DNA of 64,000 bases. Origin: Sporocytophaga myxococcoides (GTDB lineage: Bacteria; Bacteroidota; Bacteroidia; Cytophagales; Cytophagaceae). The translations under genes and the position numbers were made by a program. The notes under the pieces are model-generated. The model had not been told where the DNA came from. It searched no databases and worked only from the letters and a program-made list of their open reading frames with translations. Where the stretch lies: the NCBI RefSeq assembly GCF_000775915.1, contig NZ_BBLT01000004.1, forward strand, positions 496,001 to 560,000, given 5' to 3'. This document shows, in pieces, positions 17,777 through 26,936 of this stretch; position 1 is the first letter of the stretch, and every line of letters starts with the position of its first letter.

Positions 17777-18667
17777 TCAGAAAGTACTATTCGGGATAAC
17801 AATCTTTACTGTTGTCCCCTTTTTTTCTCCGCTTGAAATAAAGAGCTCTCCCTGTAAATGTTCTACTGCGCTTTGTACCAGGAACAAGCCCATTCCACTA
17901 CCTTCAGACTTTTCACTTCCTCTGAAAAACATTTCTGTAACAAGACTAAGCACACCTTCTCTAATTCCATATCCATTATCTGTAATTGAAAAAGTAATGT
18001 GGTCATGTGTTATATCCATTACAAAGGTAATTTCAATCAAAGCATTTCTTCCGAAAATGATACTGTTTTCAAATACCTCTCTGAAGATTACATTTAGGAT
18101 GTCCGGATCTGAATTGAAATCTCTGTTTTCCGGAAGTTGAGCATTAATAACAGGGAATCTGTGAGAATGATTTTGGTAAAGTTTTTCTTTAAATTCAGAA
18201 AAGAACGTATCGAAATTTATTCTGGAAATAATACTCTTTTCAGTTTTTAATCTTCCAAGGAATGAAAGTCCATCGAGTAGTCTGCTTAGCTTGCGCAAAG
18301 TCAATCTCATTAAATTTGACATTTCCTTAATCTCTTCCTGATCATTAGTGAGTTCAATAAGATTAAGAAGACCTTCAGAAGTGCTTACCGGCCCTTTCAT
18401 ATCATGAGATGCCCGATATAACAAGGCATTCAGCTGGTTATTGATTGCAAGAAGCTCAATTGTACGATCAGCAACTATCTTTTCTAAAAGAAGATTCTGT
18501 TCTTTAATTTTCTCTTTTGCAAACTTGAGTTCCTGATTAAGACCACCCATATTACGCAAAGTCATTCCAAACATATTCTCCTGATTGGTTATATGTTCTT
18601 TAAGCCTTGCGTTTTCTTTTTGTATTTCTAAAAATTGCTGATAATCAAAAGTCTGGGTTTCCTTCAT
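17777..18667 (-). CDS. Soluble sensor histidine kinase
   Basis: This 296-residue protein has no membrane segment. A coiled coil at about 10-80 leads into a HisKA domain with phospho-acceptor His88 (YRASHDMKGPVSTSEG). The HATPase domain shows the N box (FREVFENSIIFGRNA), G1 (ITDNGYGI) and G2 (GSGMGLFLVQ) motifs. With no sensor domain of its own it probably receives input by protein contact. No response regulator is adjacent, so its partner is elsewhere. The kinase core closely resembles that of the 7TM-DISM kinase at 27.8-29.8 kb. Confidence 0.9.
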   Translation of the reverse strand: MKETQTFDYQQFLEIQKENARLKEHITNQENMFGMTLRNMGGLNQELKFAKEKIKEQNLLLEKIVADRTIELLAINNQLNALLYRASHDMKGPVSTSEGLLNLIELTNDQEEIKEMSNLMRLTLRKLSRLLDGLSFLGRLKTEKSIISRINFDTFFSEFKEKLYQNHSHRFPVINAQLPENRDFNSDPDILNVIFREVFENSIIFGRNALIEITFVMDITHDHITFSITDNGYGIREGVLSLVTEMFFRGSEKSEGSGMGLFLVQSAVEHLQGELFISSGEKKGTTVKIVIPNSTF

Positions 18668-18756
18668 ACTTATCTTTAAACCAATGCTCCTAATTACTGG
18701 TTTTGTCGGGAAAAGGATTCAAAATATATTAAAAAATGTGGATAAACAGAAAAAAA

Positions 18757-18782
18757 GAGGTGACGGACTCCCCCGTCACCAG
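18757..18782 (-). terminator. Intrinsic-terminator-like hairpin in a divergent promoter region
   Basis: GGTGACGG (18759-18766) pairs with CCGTCACC (18773-18780) around a 6-nt loop. On the minus strand it is followed by CTCTTTTTTTCTG. It lies between the starts of two divergent genes, where no coding transcript should end. It may be an attenuator in the kinase leader or the end of a small RNA. Confidence 0.55.
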
Positions 18783-18870
18783 TGTAAGCAGAGAGGAATG
18801 TAATTCCGAATTACAAAAATAACGAATTTATCCGACATCATATTGTCCCTTTATAACTTTTAAAAACACT

Positions 18871-20331
18871 ATGGATCAAGCTTTTTTAATATTTCCTCAC
18901 CAGTTATTTGAAATTAACTTTCACAGAAAGAAGAACCAGCTTATCTGTTTAATAGAAGAGCCTTTGCTTTTTAACCAATATAAGTTTCATAAACAAAAAC
19001 TTATATTTCACAGAGCCAGCTTGAAAGCTTATGAGGGACAACTCTTATCAAAGGGATTCAATTGCATTTACTTTGACCAGATAAAATTTCCTGATACTGA
19101 AGAAATATTTAAAGAGTTGGTAAAAAATAAAATCAGTCAGATCACTTATATAGATCCTACAGATGAGTGGCTATCAAAACGAATAGAAAAAAATGCATCT
19201 ATTAATGGAATCAAAACAGTTGTGGAAAATTCGCCCATGTTTCTCAATACCAAGAAAAATCTTGAAGACTATTTTTCCGATAATAAATTTCATATGGCTG
19301 ATTTTTATTCGCATGAAAGAAAACGACTTGATTTAATGATTGATAATGGAAAGCCAAGAGGAGGTAAATGGAGCTTTGATAATGAAAACAGAAAAAGACT
19401 TCCTAAAAATCACACACCTCCAACAATTCATTTTCCTCAGCCAAATGAATTTGTAATGGAGGCATTTAATTATGTAGAAAAAAATTTCAGTGCTAATCCG
19501 GGAACTGCAATGCCTTTCTTATACCCCGTCACCCATAGAGAAGCACAAACATGGCTGGAGTTCTTTATTAGTCAAAGACTAAATTTGTTTGGAACTTATG
19601 AGGATGCTATTTCATCCAAACATCCGTTTGTCTATCACTCAGTCTTAAGCCCACTCCTCAATTCAGGCCTGCTAATTCCGGAAGAAGTTTTGGACAAGGT
19701 CATGGAACATCAATATGAGATTCCCATCAATGCATTAGAAGGTTTTGTCAGACAAATCATTGGCTGGAGAGAGTACATGAGAGCTGTATATCAACTTAAA
19801 GGAAATCAAATTCGTACAGAAAACTATTTTAATCATAAAAGAAAATTACCCTTATCTTTCTGGGATGCATCTACAGGAATTTTGCCGGTAGATCATACTA
19901 TTTCAAATGTTCTTAATAACTCCTATAGTCATCATATAGAACGTCTTATGATAATGGGAAACTTTATGCTTCTCTGCGAAACACATCCGGATGAAGTTTA
20001 CAAATGGTTTATGGAAATGTATATTGACGCCTACGATTGGGTAATGGTACCTAATGTATATGGGATGAGCCAGTTTGCTGCTGGCCAGGTTATTACTACC
20101 AAACCATATATCTCCGGTTCGAACTATATATTAAAAATGAGCGATTATCCCCGCGGACCATGGGCAGATATCTGGGACAGTTTATATTGGAGATTTATTG
20201 ATTTACATAAAAAGAAATTCCAAAGGAATCCAAGAATGACTTTAATGCTGAGACAACTTGAGAAAAAGGATAAGCAGACTATTAAGGGGTTTTATGAAAA
20301 GACGGATAAGTTTTTGGGAGTTGAAAGTTGA
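18871..20331 (+). CDS. Cryptochrome/photolyase of the prokaryotic FeS-BCP type, lacking the Fe-S cysteines
   Basis: This 486-residue protein has the architecture of the bacterial (6-4) photolyase/CryB group: an N-terminal Rossmann-like domain (about 1-125) and a helical FAD-binding region (about 215-440). It carries EGFVRQIIGWREYMR, DAYDWVMVPNVYGMSQFA and TTKPYISGSNYILKMSDY. Enzymes of this group use light and FAD to repair DNA or sense light. Members normally hold a 4Fe-4S cluster on four cysteines, some close to the GPWC/LYW segment. Here that segment reads RGPWADIWDSLYW, and the whole protein has only three Cys (26, 65, 369), so no cluster can form by that scheme. The last codons overlap a heptad repeat. 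Confidence 0.88.
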   Translation: MDQAFLIFPHQLFEINFHRKKNQLICLIEEPLLFNQYKFHKQKLIFHRASLKAYEGQLLSKGFNCIYFDQIKFPDTEEIFKELVKNKISQITYIDPTDEWLSKRIEKNASINGIKTVVENSPMFLNTKKNLEDYFSDNKFHMADFYSHERKRLDLMIDNGKPRGGKWSFDNENRKRLPKNHTPPTIHFPQPNEFVMEAFNYVEKNFSANPGTAMPFLYPVTHREAQTWLEFFISQRLNLFGTYEDAISSKHPFVYHSVLSPLLNSGLLIPEEVLDKVMEHQYEIPINALEGFVRQIIGWREYMRAVYQLKGNQIRTENYFNHKRKLPLSFWDASTGILPVDHTISNVLNNSYSHHIERLMIMGNFMLLCETHPDEVYKWFMEMYIDAYDWVMVPNVYGMSQFAAGQVITTKPYISGSNYILKMSDYPRGPWADIWDSLYWRFIDLHKKKFQRNPRMTLMLRQLEKKDKQTIKGFYEKTDKFLGVES

Positions 20332-20386
20332 AAGTAAAAAGTTGAAAGAACTTTAACTTTAAACTTTCAACTTTTTACTTTTTACT
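20319..20386. repeat. Heptad repeat tract forming an inverted pair, locus 3
   Basis: Four AGTNNNN units (20319-20346: AGTTGAA twice, AGTAAAA, AGTTGAA) face five NNNNACT units (20352-20386). An 18-bp perfect stem pairs 20331-20348 with 20364-20381. The photolyase stop codon (20329-20331) lies within the first units. The structure may serve as a terminator between the two convergent genes. Confidence 0.8.
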
Positions 20387-20389
20387 CCT

Positions 20390-21079
20390 TTATGCAGGAA
20401 TGAAGCTGATCTTACCATCTTTACTTCTCTCTCTTACCAAACTATACTGCAAGTAAATGTACAACAGATCAAGGAATAATGTAATGGCACATAAAGCCAT
20501 TAATCCTTTATAGCCGGGAATATTCCAGAAATGATTATAAATCATCGCTGAACAACCTGCAGTACCAATCATTTTAAACCAGCCATTTGCTTTAGAAATG
20601 CCGAATTCAGGCTGCCTGATAATCTGATAGCAGTAAAATGCACTCATATATGTATTGATGAGATAAGCAGAAAAAGCTCCAAATCCGTCTGTATCATGCT
20701 CTGGAATCAGGAAGTACAAACCAATCATCCAAAACGCGAGTCCAAATGCTGTAATTACTACAGACTGTTTTTTAAAGGGCTCAAGCTGAAATTGCTTATA
20801 GCCATATTTAAAAATACTATAAATGATAAATATATCCATAAAGAACCATATCCTGTACCCCCATTGAAAGAGTTCTCCCAGATTGGTATGAAAGCACCAG
20901 CTCCAGAGCAGCTCCCATGAAAAGTTGGCTACCACCGCAGCTACAGGGATTTCCACCACCTTATATTTAATGATATTTATAATTACATTGATGTAAACTA
21001 GAAACCAAAAAATACAACATATGCCAAACAAGCTTAAGTCTAAGGGACTATACACTTCAAGATTTAAAAGCTTTTCCAT
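20390..21079 (-). CDS. Seven-helix membrane protein resembling Pyr4-type terpene cyclases
   Basis: This 229-residue protein has about seven hydrophobic helices and no signal peptide. The motif ANFSWELLWSW near residue 52 places Glu56 in a WE pair, and LFLDLLYIYLQY near the C-terminus places Asp204. Size, seven helices, the early WE motif and the late Asp resemble the membrane-bound meroterpenoid cyclases (Pyr4/PaxB family, about 240 residues, with an essential Glu and Asp). The next gene on the strand is a flavoprotein of the phytoene-desaturase type, 41 bp upstream, so the pair may act on an isoprenoid. The assignment is by resemblance only; a different small membrane-protein family remains possible. 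Confidence 0.5.
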   Translation of the reverse strand: MEKLLNLEVYSPLDLSLFGICCIFWFLVYINVIINIIKYKVVEIPVAAVVANFSWELLWSWCFHTNLGELFQWGYRIWFFMDIFIIYSIFKYGYKQFQLEPFKKQSVVITAFGLAFWMIGLYFLIPEHDTDGFGAFSAYLINTYMSAFYCYQIIRQPEFGISKANGWFKMIGTAGCSAMIYNHFWNIPGYKGLMALCAITLFLDLLYIYLQYSLVRERSKDGKISFIPA

Positions 21080-21120
21080 AATTATAAAAGATTTAAATGG
21101 TTAATTAAAAAATTCACATG

Positions 21121-22818
21121 TTATCGCCCTGATTTTTCATAGAACCAGAACCTTATTTTATGAAGTACTTTAATTAAAAATGGCTGTTGATGCGACCATG
21201 GCAATCCTTTTTTATATCGCTGCAAATCTCTCCATCTAAGCAAGGCAAATAAGGCAGGTTCATGCAGGTCCCATATTTTACACTTTGGCGCCTTTACTCC
21301 GGATGCATCCAATATACTATTGACAGCTCTCCTTGCAGCTTCATTGGCACCTTCCATAGTAGCAAGATCCGTATTGGTTTTTACATAATCAGATGCCAGA
21401 AAAAGATTGGAAACCTGAGTGTATGCGTATGGTCTCAAATCCCAGGAATTGGTACAATTGACCAATAACGGCTCTTCATTACGCATAGGACTTTCAAAAA
21501 CAATATCAGGATCAATAAATGATGAATGAATATATTCATCCTTCAGAACTTCCTTACCATTGACATTCAGACTTCTTTTTAACTGCTCCCAGATCTCTTT
21601 AATAATTTCCTCTTTCGAACATTCTTTGGCTGGTTTATTATAAAGTATACCAGGAGTATTCCAGTCCGAAACATCTACAGATAATATACCTTTGACCTTT
21701 CCATCGCCATGCTCAGCAATATTGAATTTTCTCCAGAACTGGCATTGATAGATGGAAGTCAGAGCCCAGGGTGTGTCTATATATATGGAATGACCAGGAA
21801 CTGAATCAATATTAGTATTAAGATAAAACTGTGTTCCATTCATCCATGAAACATTTTGACTGAGCGTTTTGAGGTAATTTAATGTAGGGTCAATCTTTAA
21901 GAGGTCATCGTTAAGCAGGGTCACCATCACTTCTACAGGTACTGCCGAAATATAATAATCTGCAGTAAACTCTTGCTGCTTTCCATCACAGGAAATGGTG
22001 ACACTTTTAATTGCATGATCAGCGCAATTGATGCTTAGCACCTTTGAATTTAACCTGTAATCAACACCTTTCATTTTCAGGGATTCAAGCCAGGGATCAA
22101 TCCATACTTCATTTGTAGGACCACATAACACTCTGTCGCAGCTAATGCCAGGTTTAGCTATATCAAATAAAAGCTGGATAAAGATATCTCCACCGGTTTT
22201 GGTGCTCGCCTCTTCTGCCCTTGCAGCCACCAGGGTACGAGTAAGGCCCTTTGCAAAAATACTTTGATAAGCAGGAGATTGCTGATCGGCATCCAGGTAT
22301 TCCCACCAACTGATCCTTTCATACTCATGCTTTCTTCTTTCTTTACAACTCGTCATTAATTGCCAGACCTTTTTTGCAAACAGGGCCTTTTCTTCAGTGG
22401 AAAGACCAAGGTTAAGATCGAGACCATCGGCAAGTATCTGAATAAATTCACGCAAAGACCTCGGAAACCTGGCCGGCATCAAAACCGGTTCTTTTCCAAA
22501 CCTTGCCATTTGAATACGAGTGGTATCCACAAGATTATCAGCTACACCGTTTTTATTATCACCATATGGAATTTCTTCCATAGTGGCGATGATGTGCTTG
22601 TAAAACCTTGGGAAAAAGCGAAAACCATGTTCCCCTGGGAGATCTTTCCGACCATCTTTACCCGAGTTTAACACAGGAAGACTTCTTGCTTTTCCTCCCG
22701 GAATGTCCTTTGATTCAAATACAATGACATTAAACCCTCTGTTGATTAATTCATGAGCAGCGCTCAACCCTCCTATACCTCCCCCAAGAATGATGACACT
22801 TTTCTTTTTGGGATCCAT
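21121..22818 (-). CDS. FAD-dependent oxidoreductase of the amine oxidase/phytoene desaturase type
   Basis: This 565-residue protein begins with a dinucleotide-binding motif (VIILGGGIGGLSAAHELINR, then VFESKDIPGGKARS). It ends with the typical FAD-contact region (NLFLASDYVKTNTDLATMEG, then ANEAARRAVNSIL). These features place it among phytoene desaturase, hydroxysqualene dehydroxylase and related flavoproteins acting on isoprenoids or amines. It is soluble or peripheral. It lies upstream of the terpene-cyclase-like gene and close to a photolyase, a common setting for carotenoid or light-linked genes. The exact substrate is unknown. Confidence 0.82.
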   Translation of the reverse strand: MDPKKKSVIILGGGIGGLSAAHELINRGFNVIVFESKDIPGGKARSLPVLNSGKDGRKDLPGEHGFRFFPRFYKHIIATMEEIPYGDNKNGVADNLVDTTRIQMARFGKEPVLMPARFPRSLREFIQILADGLDLNLGLSTEEKALFAKKVWQLMTSCKERRKHEYERISWWEYLDADQQSPAYQSIFAKGLTRTLVAARAEEASTKTGGDIFIQLLFDIAKPGISCDRVLCGPTNEVWIDPWLESLKMKGVDYRLNSKVLSINCADHAIKSVTISCDGKQQEFTADYYISAVPVEVMVTLLNDDLLKIDPTLNYLKTLSQNVSWMNGTQFYLNTNIDSVPGHSIYIDTPWALTSIYQCQFWRKFNIAEHGDGKVKGILSVDVSDWNTPGILYNKPAKECSKEEIIKEIWEQLKRSLNVNGKEVLKDEYIHSSFIDPDIVFESPMRNEEPLLVNCTNSWDLRPYAYTQVSNLFLASDYVKTNTDLATMEGANEAARRAVNSILDASGVKAPKCKIWDLHEPALFALLRWRDLQRYKKGLPWSHQQPFLIKVLHKIRFWFYEKSGR

Positions 22819-23408
22819 AAAAATTCAGATTTAAAATACTTCTAATACGATGGGGATGATCGAAAAGACTAGAAGTTACCTGTATTAGCCTCAAAAACTA
22901 GATGAAGCACTTCAATAAATCGACAAGATTAAAAAAGGGACTTAATTCAAGAAATATTTCACATTACAGTATTATATATAATAGGAGGAATTGCAATTAT
23001 GTTATACTACCTTCTCGACACAGCATAAACTATAATTGGATAATTTTTAGACACAATATCCATTAAACTACATTAATATTAACAAACATAGTTTCATAAA
23101 AAAGGTTACTATGTAAAAAAATTGCATTATTCATCTTAACTGCCCTAAAAAATAGGCTAATCAGCACAAAATTGAGACTTTTAATTAACAGAAGTTCAGG
23201 AATTTATTAATCCCGAAAAAATTCTACTTTAAAAAATTAGGTAGTAATATGGTTTTTTACTAGTTTTATTCAAAACAAGGTCAAATTTTAAGGCATAAAT
23301 CAACAATATATATACATTATAAAAAAATACACCTAAAAATTTTACTTGTTTTGATAATATTTACTAATTTTAGTCCACAATTAACCTTTACTAAATTTTA
23401 ACTACCTT
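22819..23408. other. AT-rich intergenic region, 590 bp
   Basis: It should hold the divergent promoters of the flavoprotein and the ammonium transporter. I see no open frame with coding character, no strong hairpin and no clear GG-N10-GC (sigma-54) or TTG-N19-TAnnTTTG match. TAATTTTA at 23365-23372 is a weak candidate -7 element for the transporter. Confidence 0.4.
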
Positions 23409-24731
23409 ATGAAAAAACTATCAATTGTCCCATTTGCGGTATTGCTGGTTGTTACTGCACTGGCATTTGCTTTCCCGGGTGTTCCAAAATCAATCGAAAC
23501 AGAAGGTCTAGACACAGGTGATATCGCCTGGCTGCTTGCATCGGCAGCTCTTGTGCTCTTAATGACCCCCGGACTTGCACTTTTTTATGGTGGAATGGTT
23601 AACCCTAAAAACGTTATCTCTACCATGTTACAAAGTTTCATATGTATGGGTATCATCTCTGTACTATGGATTACTATTGGTTTTAGCCTTGCTTTTGGTG
23701 AAGACATCGGAGGTTTTATCGGCAACCCTGCCTCATTCTTTATGTTCCAGAATGTATTGGACGGAAAACCCTGGCCTGCAGCATCAACAATTCCATTGGT
23801 CCTTTTTGCTTTCTTCCAGTTAAAATTTGCAGTTATCACCCCTGCGTTGATAACAGGATCATTCTCTGAAAGAATTAAGTTCACGTCATATATTCTGTTT
23901 GCATGTCTTTTCAGCATATTGATCTATGCACCTATTGCACACTGGACATGGCATCCAGAAGGATTCCTATGCAAAATGGGGGTTCTTGATTTCGCCGGTG
24001 GAACTGTAGTTCACATCTCTGCTGGTTGTGCTGCTCTTGCTGCTGCCATCTACCTCGGCAAAAGAAAAGAAAACGTAGAAGCTACTCCTGCAAATATTCC
24101 ATTTGTATTATTAGGTACAGGTTTACTATGGTTCGGATGGTTCGGTTTTAACGCCGGCTCTGCTGTTGGAGCTTCTGCCCTTGCTGCTTCGGCGTTCGCT
24201 ACTACTAACATCGCTGCTGCTGCTGCTGGTATTGCATGGGTTCTGTTTGATTCTGTCAAAGGTAAAAAACCATCTGCTATGGGATTTTGTATCGGTGTGG
24301 TAGTAGGGCTTGTAGCAATCACTCCTGCAGCGGGCTTCGTTACAATTGCTTCCAGCCTTGTAATAGGTGTTGCAGCTAGCTTAATCAGTAACATAGTAGT
24401 AGGATTAAGAGCTAAAACCGGTATCGATGATACTCTTGATGTATTTCCTTGTCATGGTGTAGGTGGAATGAGCGGAATGCTTTTTACTGCTATCTTTGCA
24501 CACACTGCAGTAAACGCTGGTAACGCTACCGGAAACGGTCTTGCTTTCGGAGAAACAACCCTTTTCGTATCGCACCTTATCGCGTTAGGTATAGTGGTAG
24601 CATTTTCTTTCGTAGGTTCTTACATACTTCTTGTTATTACTAACATAATAGCTCCTCTAAGAGTAACAGAAGAGGAAGAAAAAGAAGGACTAGACCTATC
24701 TCAGCACGAAGAAAAAGTTCTTGTAGTTTAA
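23409..24731 (+). CDS. amt: Ammonium transporter (Amt family)
   Basis: This 440-residue protein has a cleavable signal-like first helix followed by 11 helices. Amt signatures are clear: GLALFYGGMVNPKNVISTML, WHPEGFLCKMGVLDFAGGTV, VHISAGCAALAAAIYLG and DVFPCHGVGGMSGMLFTAIF. The pore histidines lie in DFAGGTVVHIS and CHGVGG. It conducts ammonium across the inner membrane. No GlnK/PII gene is adjacent, which is unusual because amt and glnK are often paired. The C-terminal tail is acidic (VTEEEEKEGLDLSQ). Confidence 0.96.
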   Translation: MKKLSIVPFAVLLVVTALAFAFPGVPKSIETEGLDTGDIAWLLASAALVLLMTPGLALFYGGMVNPKNVISTMLQSFICMGIISVLWITIGFSLAFGEDIGGFIGNPASFFMFQNVLDGKPWPAASTIPLVLFAFFQLKFAVITPALITGSFSERIKFTSYILFACLFSILIYAPIAHWTWHPEGFLCKMGVLDFAGGTVVHISAGCAALAAAIYLGKRKENVEATPANIPFVLLGTGLLWFGWFGFNAGSAVGASALAASAFATTNIAAAAAGIAWVLFDSVKGKKPSAMGFCIGVVVGLVAITPAAGFVTIASSLVIGVAASLISNIVVGLRAKTGIDDTLDVFPCHGVGGMSGMLFTAIFAHTAVNAGNATGNGLAFGETTLFVSHLIALGIVVAFSFVGSYILLVITNIIAPLRVTEEEEKEGLDLSQHEEKVLVV

Positions 24732-24753
24732 TATTTCTGACTTTGTATAAACC

Positions 24754-24787
24754 AAAAGCTGCCCTGGTAACAAGGGCAGCTTTTTTT
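24754..24787 (+). terminator. Intrinsic terminator of amt
   Basis: AAAGCTGCCCT pairs with AGGGCAGCTTT around a GGTAACA loop and is followed by a run of T. It starts about 25 bp after the amt stop codon. Confidence 0.85.
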
Positions 24788-25003
24788 ATTCATTAAGAAA
24801 TCATTAGCCTTCATACGATTATTCTCCTCTCCAAAAAGTAGAAAACACTTTCAGATATTTTATTTCCGAAATTGAAGCTCTTCATTCTGAATAAGTGAAA
24901 AAGCAAGTTTAATGAGACAATACAAAAAGAATTATTTGCCTTTACAGATTTTTTCTAAATTTATCTTCGTTTTAGATTTTACTAACTCATAATTACAATA
25001 TTC

Positions 25004-25801
25004 ATGTTTTTTTCAAAAAGGTGGTATTTACTTCTGATGGTTATAGTCTTTTCCGGCTGCAACGCAGTAATGGAGATGATTCCTATCGATATTGATAAAA
25101 ATCTGGGAGAACAATTTTCCTATCAGATCAATGAAAGTCAATCCCAATACCCTGTCCTTGACCCAGTAAAGAACAAGGAAGTTTATGCTTATGTAGAAAA
25201 CATCAGAAACCAATTGATAAATTCTGATAAAATAAAATACAAAGATCAGTTTCCCTATACTGTAAAAATTATTCAGGATGATAACACTCTTAATGCCTTC
25301 TGCGTTGCCGGCGGTTACATTTATGTCTATACTGGCCTGATCAAATATGTTGATTCCGAATCTGAACTTGCAGGCGTAATTGCTCATGAGATAGCACATG
25401 CCGAAAACAGACACACTGTAAAACAGCTTGCAGAATCCTATGGTACAGGAGTATTAATTTCCTTGATATTTGGTTCAGACTTCAGAGATCTTATAAATAT
25501 TGGCCAGCAACTTCTCTCTTTAAAATTTAGTCGCGGAGATGAAAAAGAAGCTGATGAATATGCTGTAGAATATCTTTACGACACTCCATATGACCCTAGA
25601 GGAGTTGGTGGATTTTTCAAAAAACTGATTAAAGAGGAAAAGGATCATAACCACATTCCTGACTTTCTAAGTACTCACCCCGCTTCTCAAGACCGCATCG
25701 ACGATATTAATTCCAAATGGAAAGAACTTGGTTCTAAAGAGGGTGATACCAGTACTGAAAAGCATAGAGAAATTGTAAAACTACTGAATATCCAAAAGTA
25801 A
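25004..25801 (+). CDS. M48-family metalloprotease, lipoprotein
   Basis: This 265-residue protein has a lipobox (MVIVFSGCNAV) that should anchor it to a membrane facing the periplasm. The zinc motif is VIAHEIAHAENRHTVKQ with His128, Glu129 and His132, and GDEKEADEYAVEYLYDTPYD supplies the third ligand. STHPASQDRIDDI is the conserved C-terminal motif. It resembles short periplasmic M48 peptidases (LoiP/BepA type without TPR), which degrade misfolded envelope proteins. A secreted trypsin gene follows 86 bp downstream. Confidence 0.92.
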   Translation: MFFSKRWYLLLMVIVFSGCNAVMEMIPIDIDKNLGEQFSYQINESQSQYPVLDPVKNKEVYAYVENIRNQLINSDKIKYKDQFPYTVKIIQDDNTLNAFCVAGGYIYVYTGLIKYVDSESELAGVIAHEIAHAENRHTVKQLAESYGTGVLISLIFGSDFRDLINIGQQLLSLKFSRGDEKEADEYAVEYLYDTPYDPRGVGGFFKKLIKEEKDHNHIPDFLSTHPASQDRIDDINSKWKELGSKEGDTSTEKHREIVKLLNIQK

Positions 25802-25828
25802 AGGCTGACAAAATCAGCCTTTACTTTT
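25794..25828 (+). terminator. Intrinsic terminator overlapping the protease stop codon
   Basis: A perfect 15-bp stem (AAAAGTAAAGGCTGA with TCAGCCTTTACTTTT) encloses a CAAAA loop and is followed by T residues. The left arm includes the stop codon at 25799-25801. Confidence 0.85.
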
Positions 25829-25886
25829 TTTTATAACAAAACATTTTTACCCATTTTAGCTATTATAAAAACCAAAACCAACACGG

Positions 25887-26936
25887 ATGAGAAAGACTTT
25901 ACCCTTCTTATTTACTTGTATTACAATCCTTTTACTGACTTTTCCGGCTGATGCACAGATAAAAAGAATCATAGGTGGAAAAAATGCTGTTAAAGGTGCT
26001 TATCCATGGATGATTGGCATTGGCTATTCCAATATATCTGCACCAAAGAGTTCAATTTATTGTGGTGGAACAATCATTAACAACGAATGGATACTTACTG
26101 CCGCACATTGTGTTACTACTGAAGAATCCAACACAACTCCCTATCATCCAACAGAGATAAGTATTTTTCTCGACTTTTACTCTTTAAACAAACCTGAAGC
26201 TGGATATCAGAAAATTAACGTTAAAAAGATTATCATCCATCCGACATATAATCCCGTCACAGTAGATGGTGACCTTGCACTTATCCAGCTTGAGCGTCCG
26301 GTAACAAATAGTCCGGTTTCTTTACCCGAACAGGATGATACAACCTATACCAAAAACGGATTAACCAGTACTGTCATGGGTTGGGGATATACTCAACCTA
26401 CCTCTCATATCGCAGATACCTTGCAGGAAGTAGAGGTTAAGATTATTTCAAATTCAGTTTGCAATAGCAAACAAGTTTATGAAGGTGAAGTGACAACTAA
26501 TATGCTTTGTGCAGGATTTCTTGCCGGAGGTAAGGATGCTTGCGCCGGAGACAGCGGAGGTCCTCTTGTTTTCAAAGATGTCAATCAAGATAAAACTGTT
26601 CAGACAGGAATTGTAAGCTGGGGTGGGGATTGCGCCGCACCTAATCAGCCAGGGGTCTATACCAGGGTTGCAAATTATGCAGACTGGATCCAGGCTAATG
26701 CAATAGTGACTTCAATTACTCAGCCACAAAGTGTAGGCACTGTTCTAAATGGTTTTCTTCACCTCAATTCTTTCGTGTTTAGCGGAAATTATTCCATTTA
26801 TAACATTAATGGAAGGTTACTTTGCAAAGGTTCTTTAAACAACGAAGTCGATCTGAATTCTCTTAAAGATGGCCTTTACATTATCCTGATACAGAGCGAC
26901 AATCAGATGATCTCGGGTAAATTCTACAAAAATTAA
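25887..26936 (+). CDS. Secreted trypsin-like serine protease with T9SS sorting domain
   Basis: This 349-residue protein has a signal peptide (CITILLLTFPADAQ) and a very short propeptide before RIIGGKNAVKGAYPW, the trypsin-type activation site. The catalytic triad is His74 (TAAHC), Asp129 (DGDLALIQ) and Ser223 (CAGDSGGPLVF). Asp217, six residues before the serine, occupies the trypsin specificity pocket, so cleavage after Lys or Arg is expected. The last 70 residues (HLNSFVFSGNYSIYNINGRL, LKDGLYIILIQSD) form a type A sorting domain for T9SS export. Confidence 0.92.
   Translation: MRKTLPFLFTCITILLLTFPADAQIKRIIGGKNAVKGAYPWMIGIGYSNISAPKSSIYCGGTIINNEWILTAAHCVTTEESNTTPYHPTEISIFLDFYSLNKPEAGYQKINVKKIIIHPTYNPVTVDGDLALIQLERPVTNSPVSLPEQDDTTYTKNGLTSTVMGWGYTQPTSHIADTLQEVEVKIISNSVCNSKQVYEGEVTTNMLCAGFLAGGKDACAGDSGGPLVFKDVNQDKTVQTGIVSWGGDCAAPNQPGVYTRVANYADWIQANAIVTSITQPQSVGTVLNGFLHLNSFVFSGNYSIYNINGRLLCKGSLNNEVDLNSLKDGLYIILIQSDNQMISGKFYKN

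Noticed and set aside
22819-23408. Possible riboswitch or sigma-54 promoter before amt
   Set aside because: No GG-N10-GC pair and no conserved leader structure could be recognised by eye.
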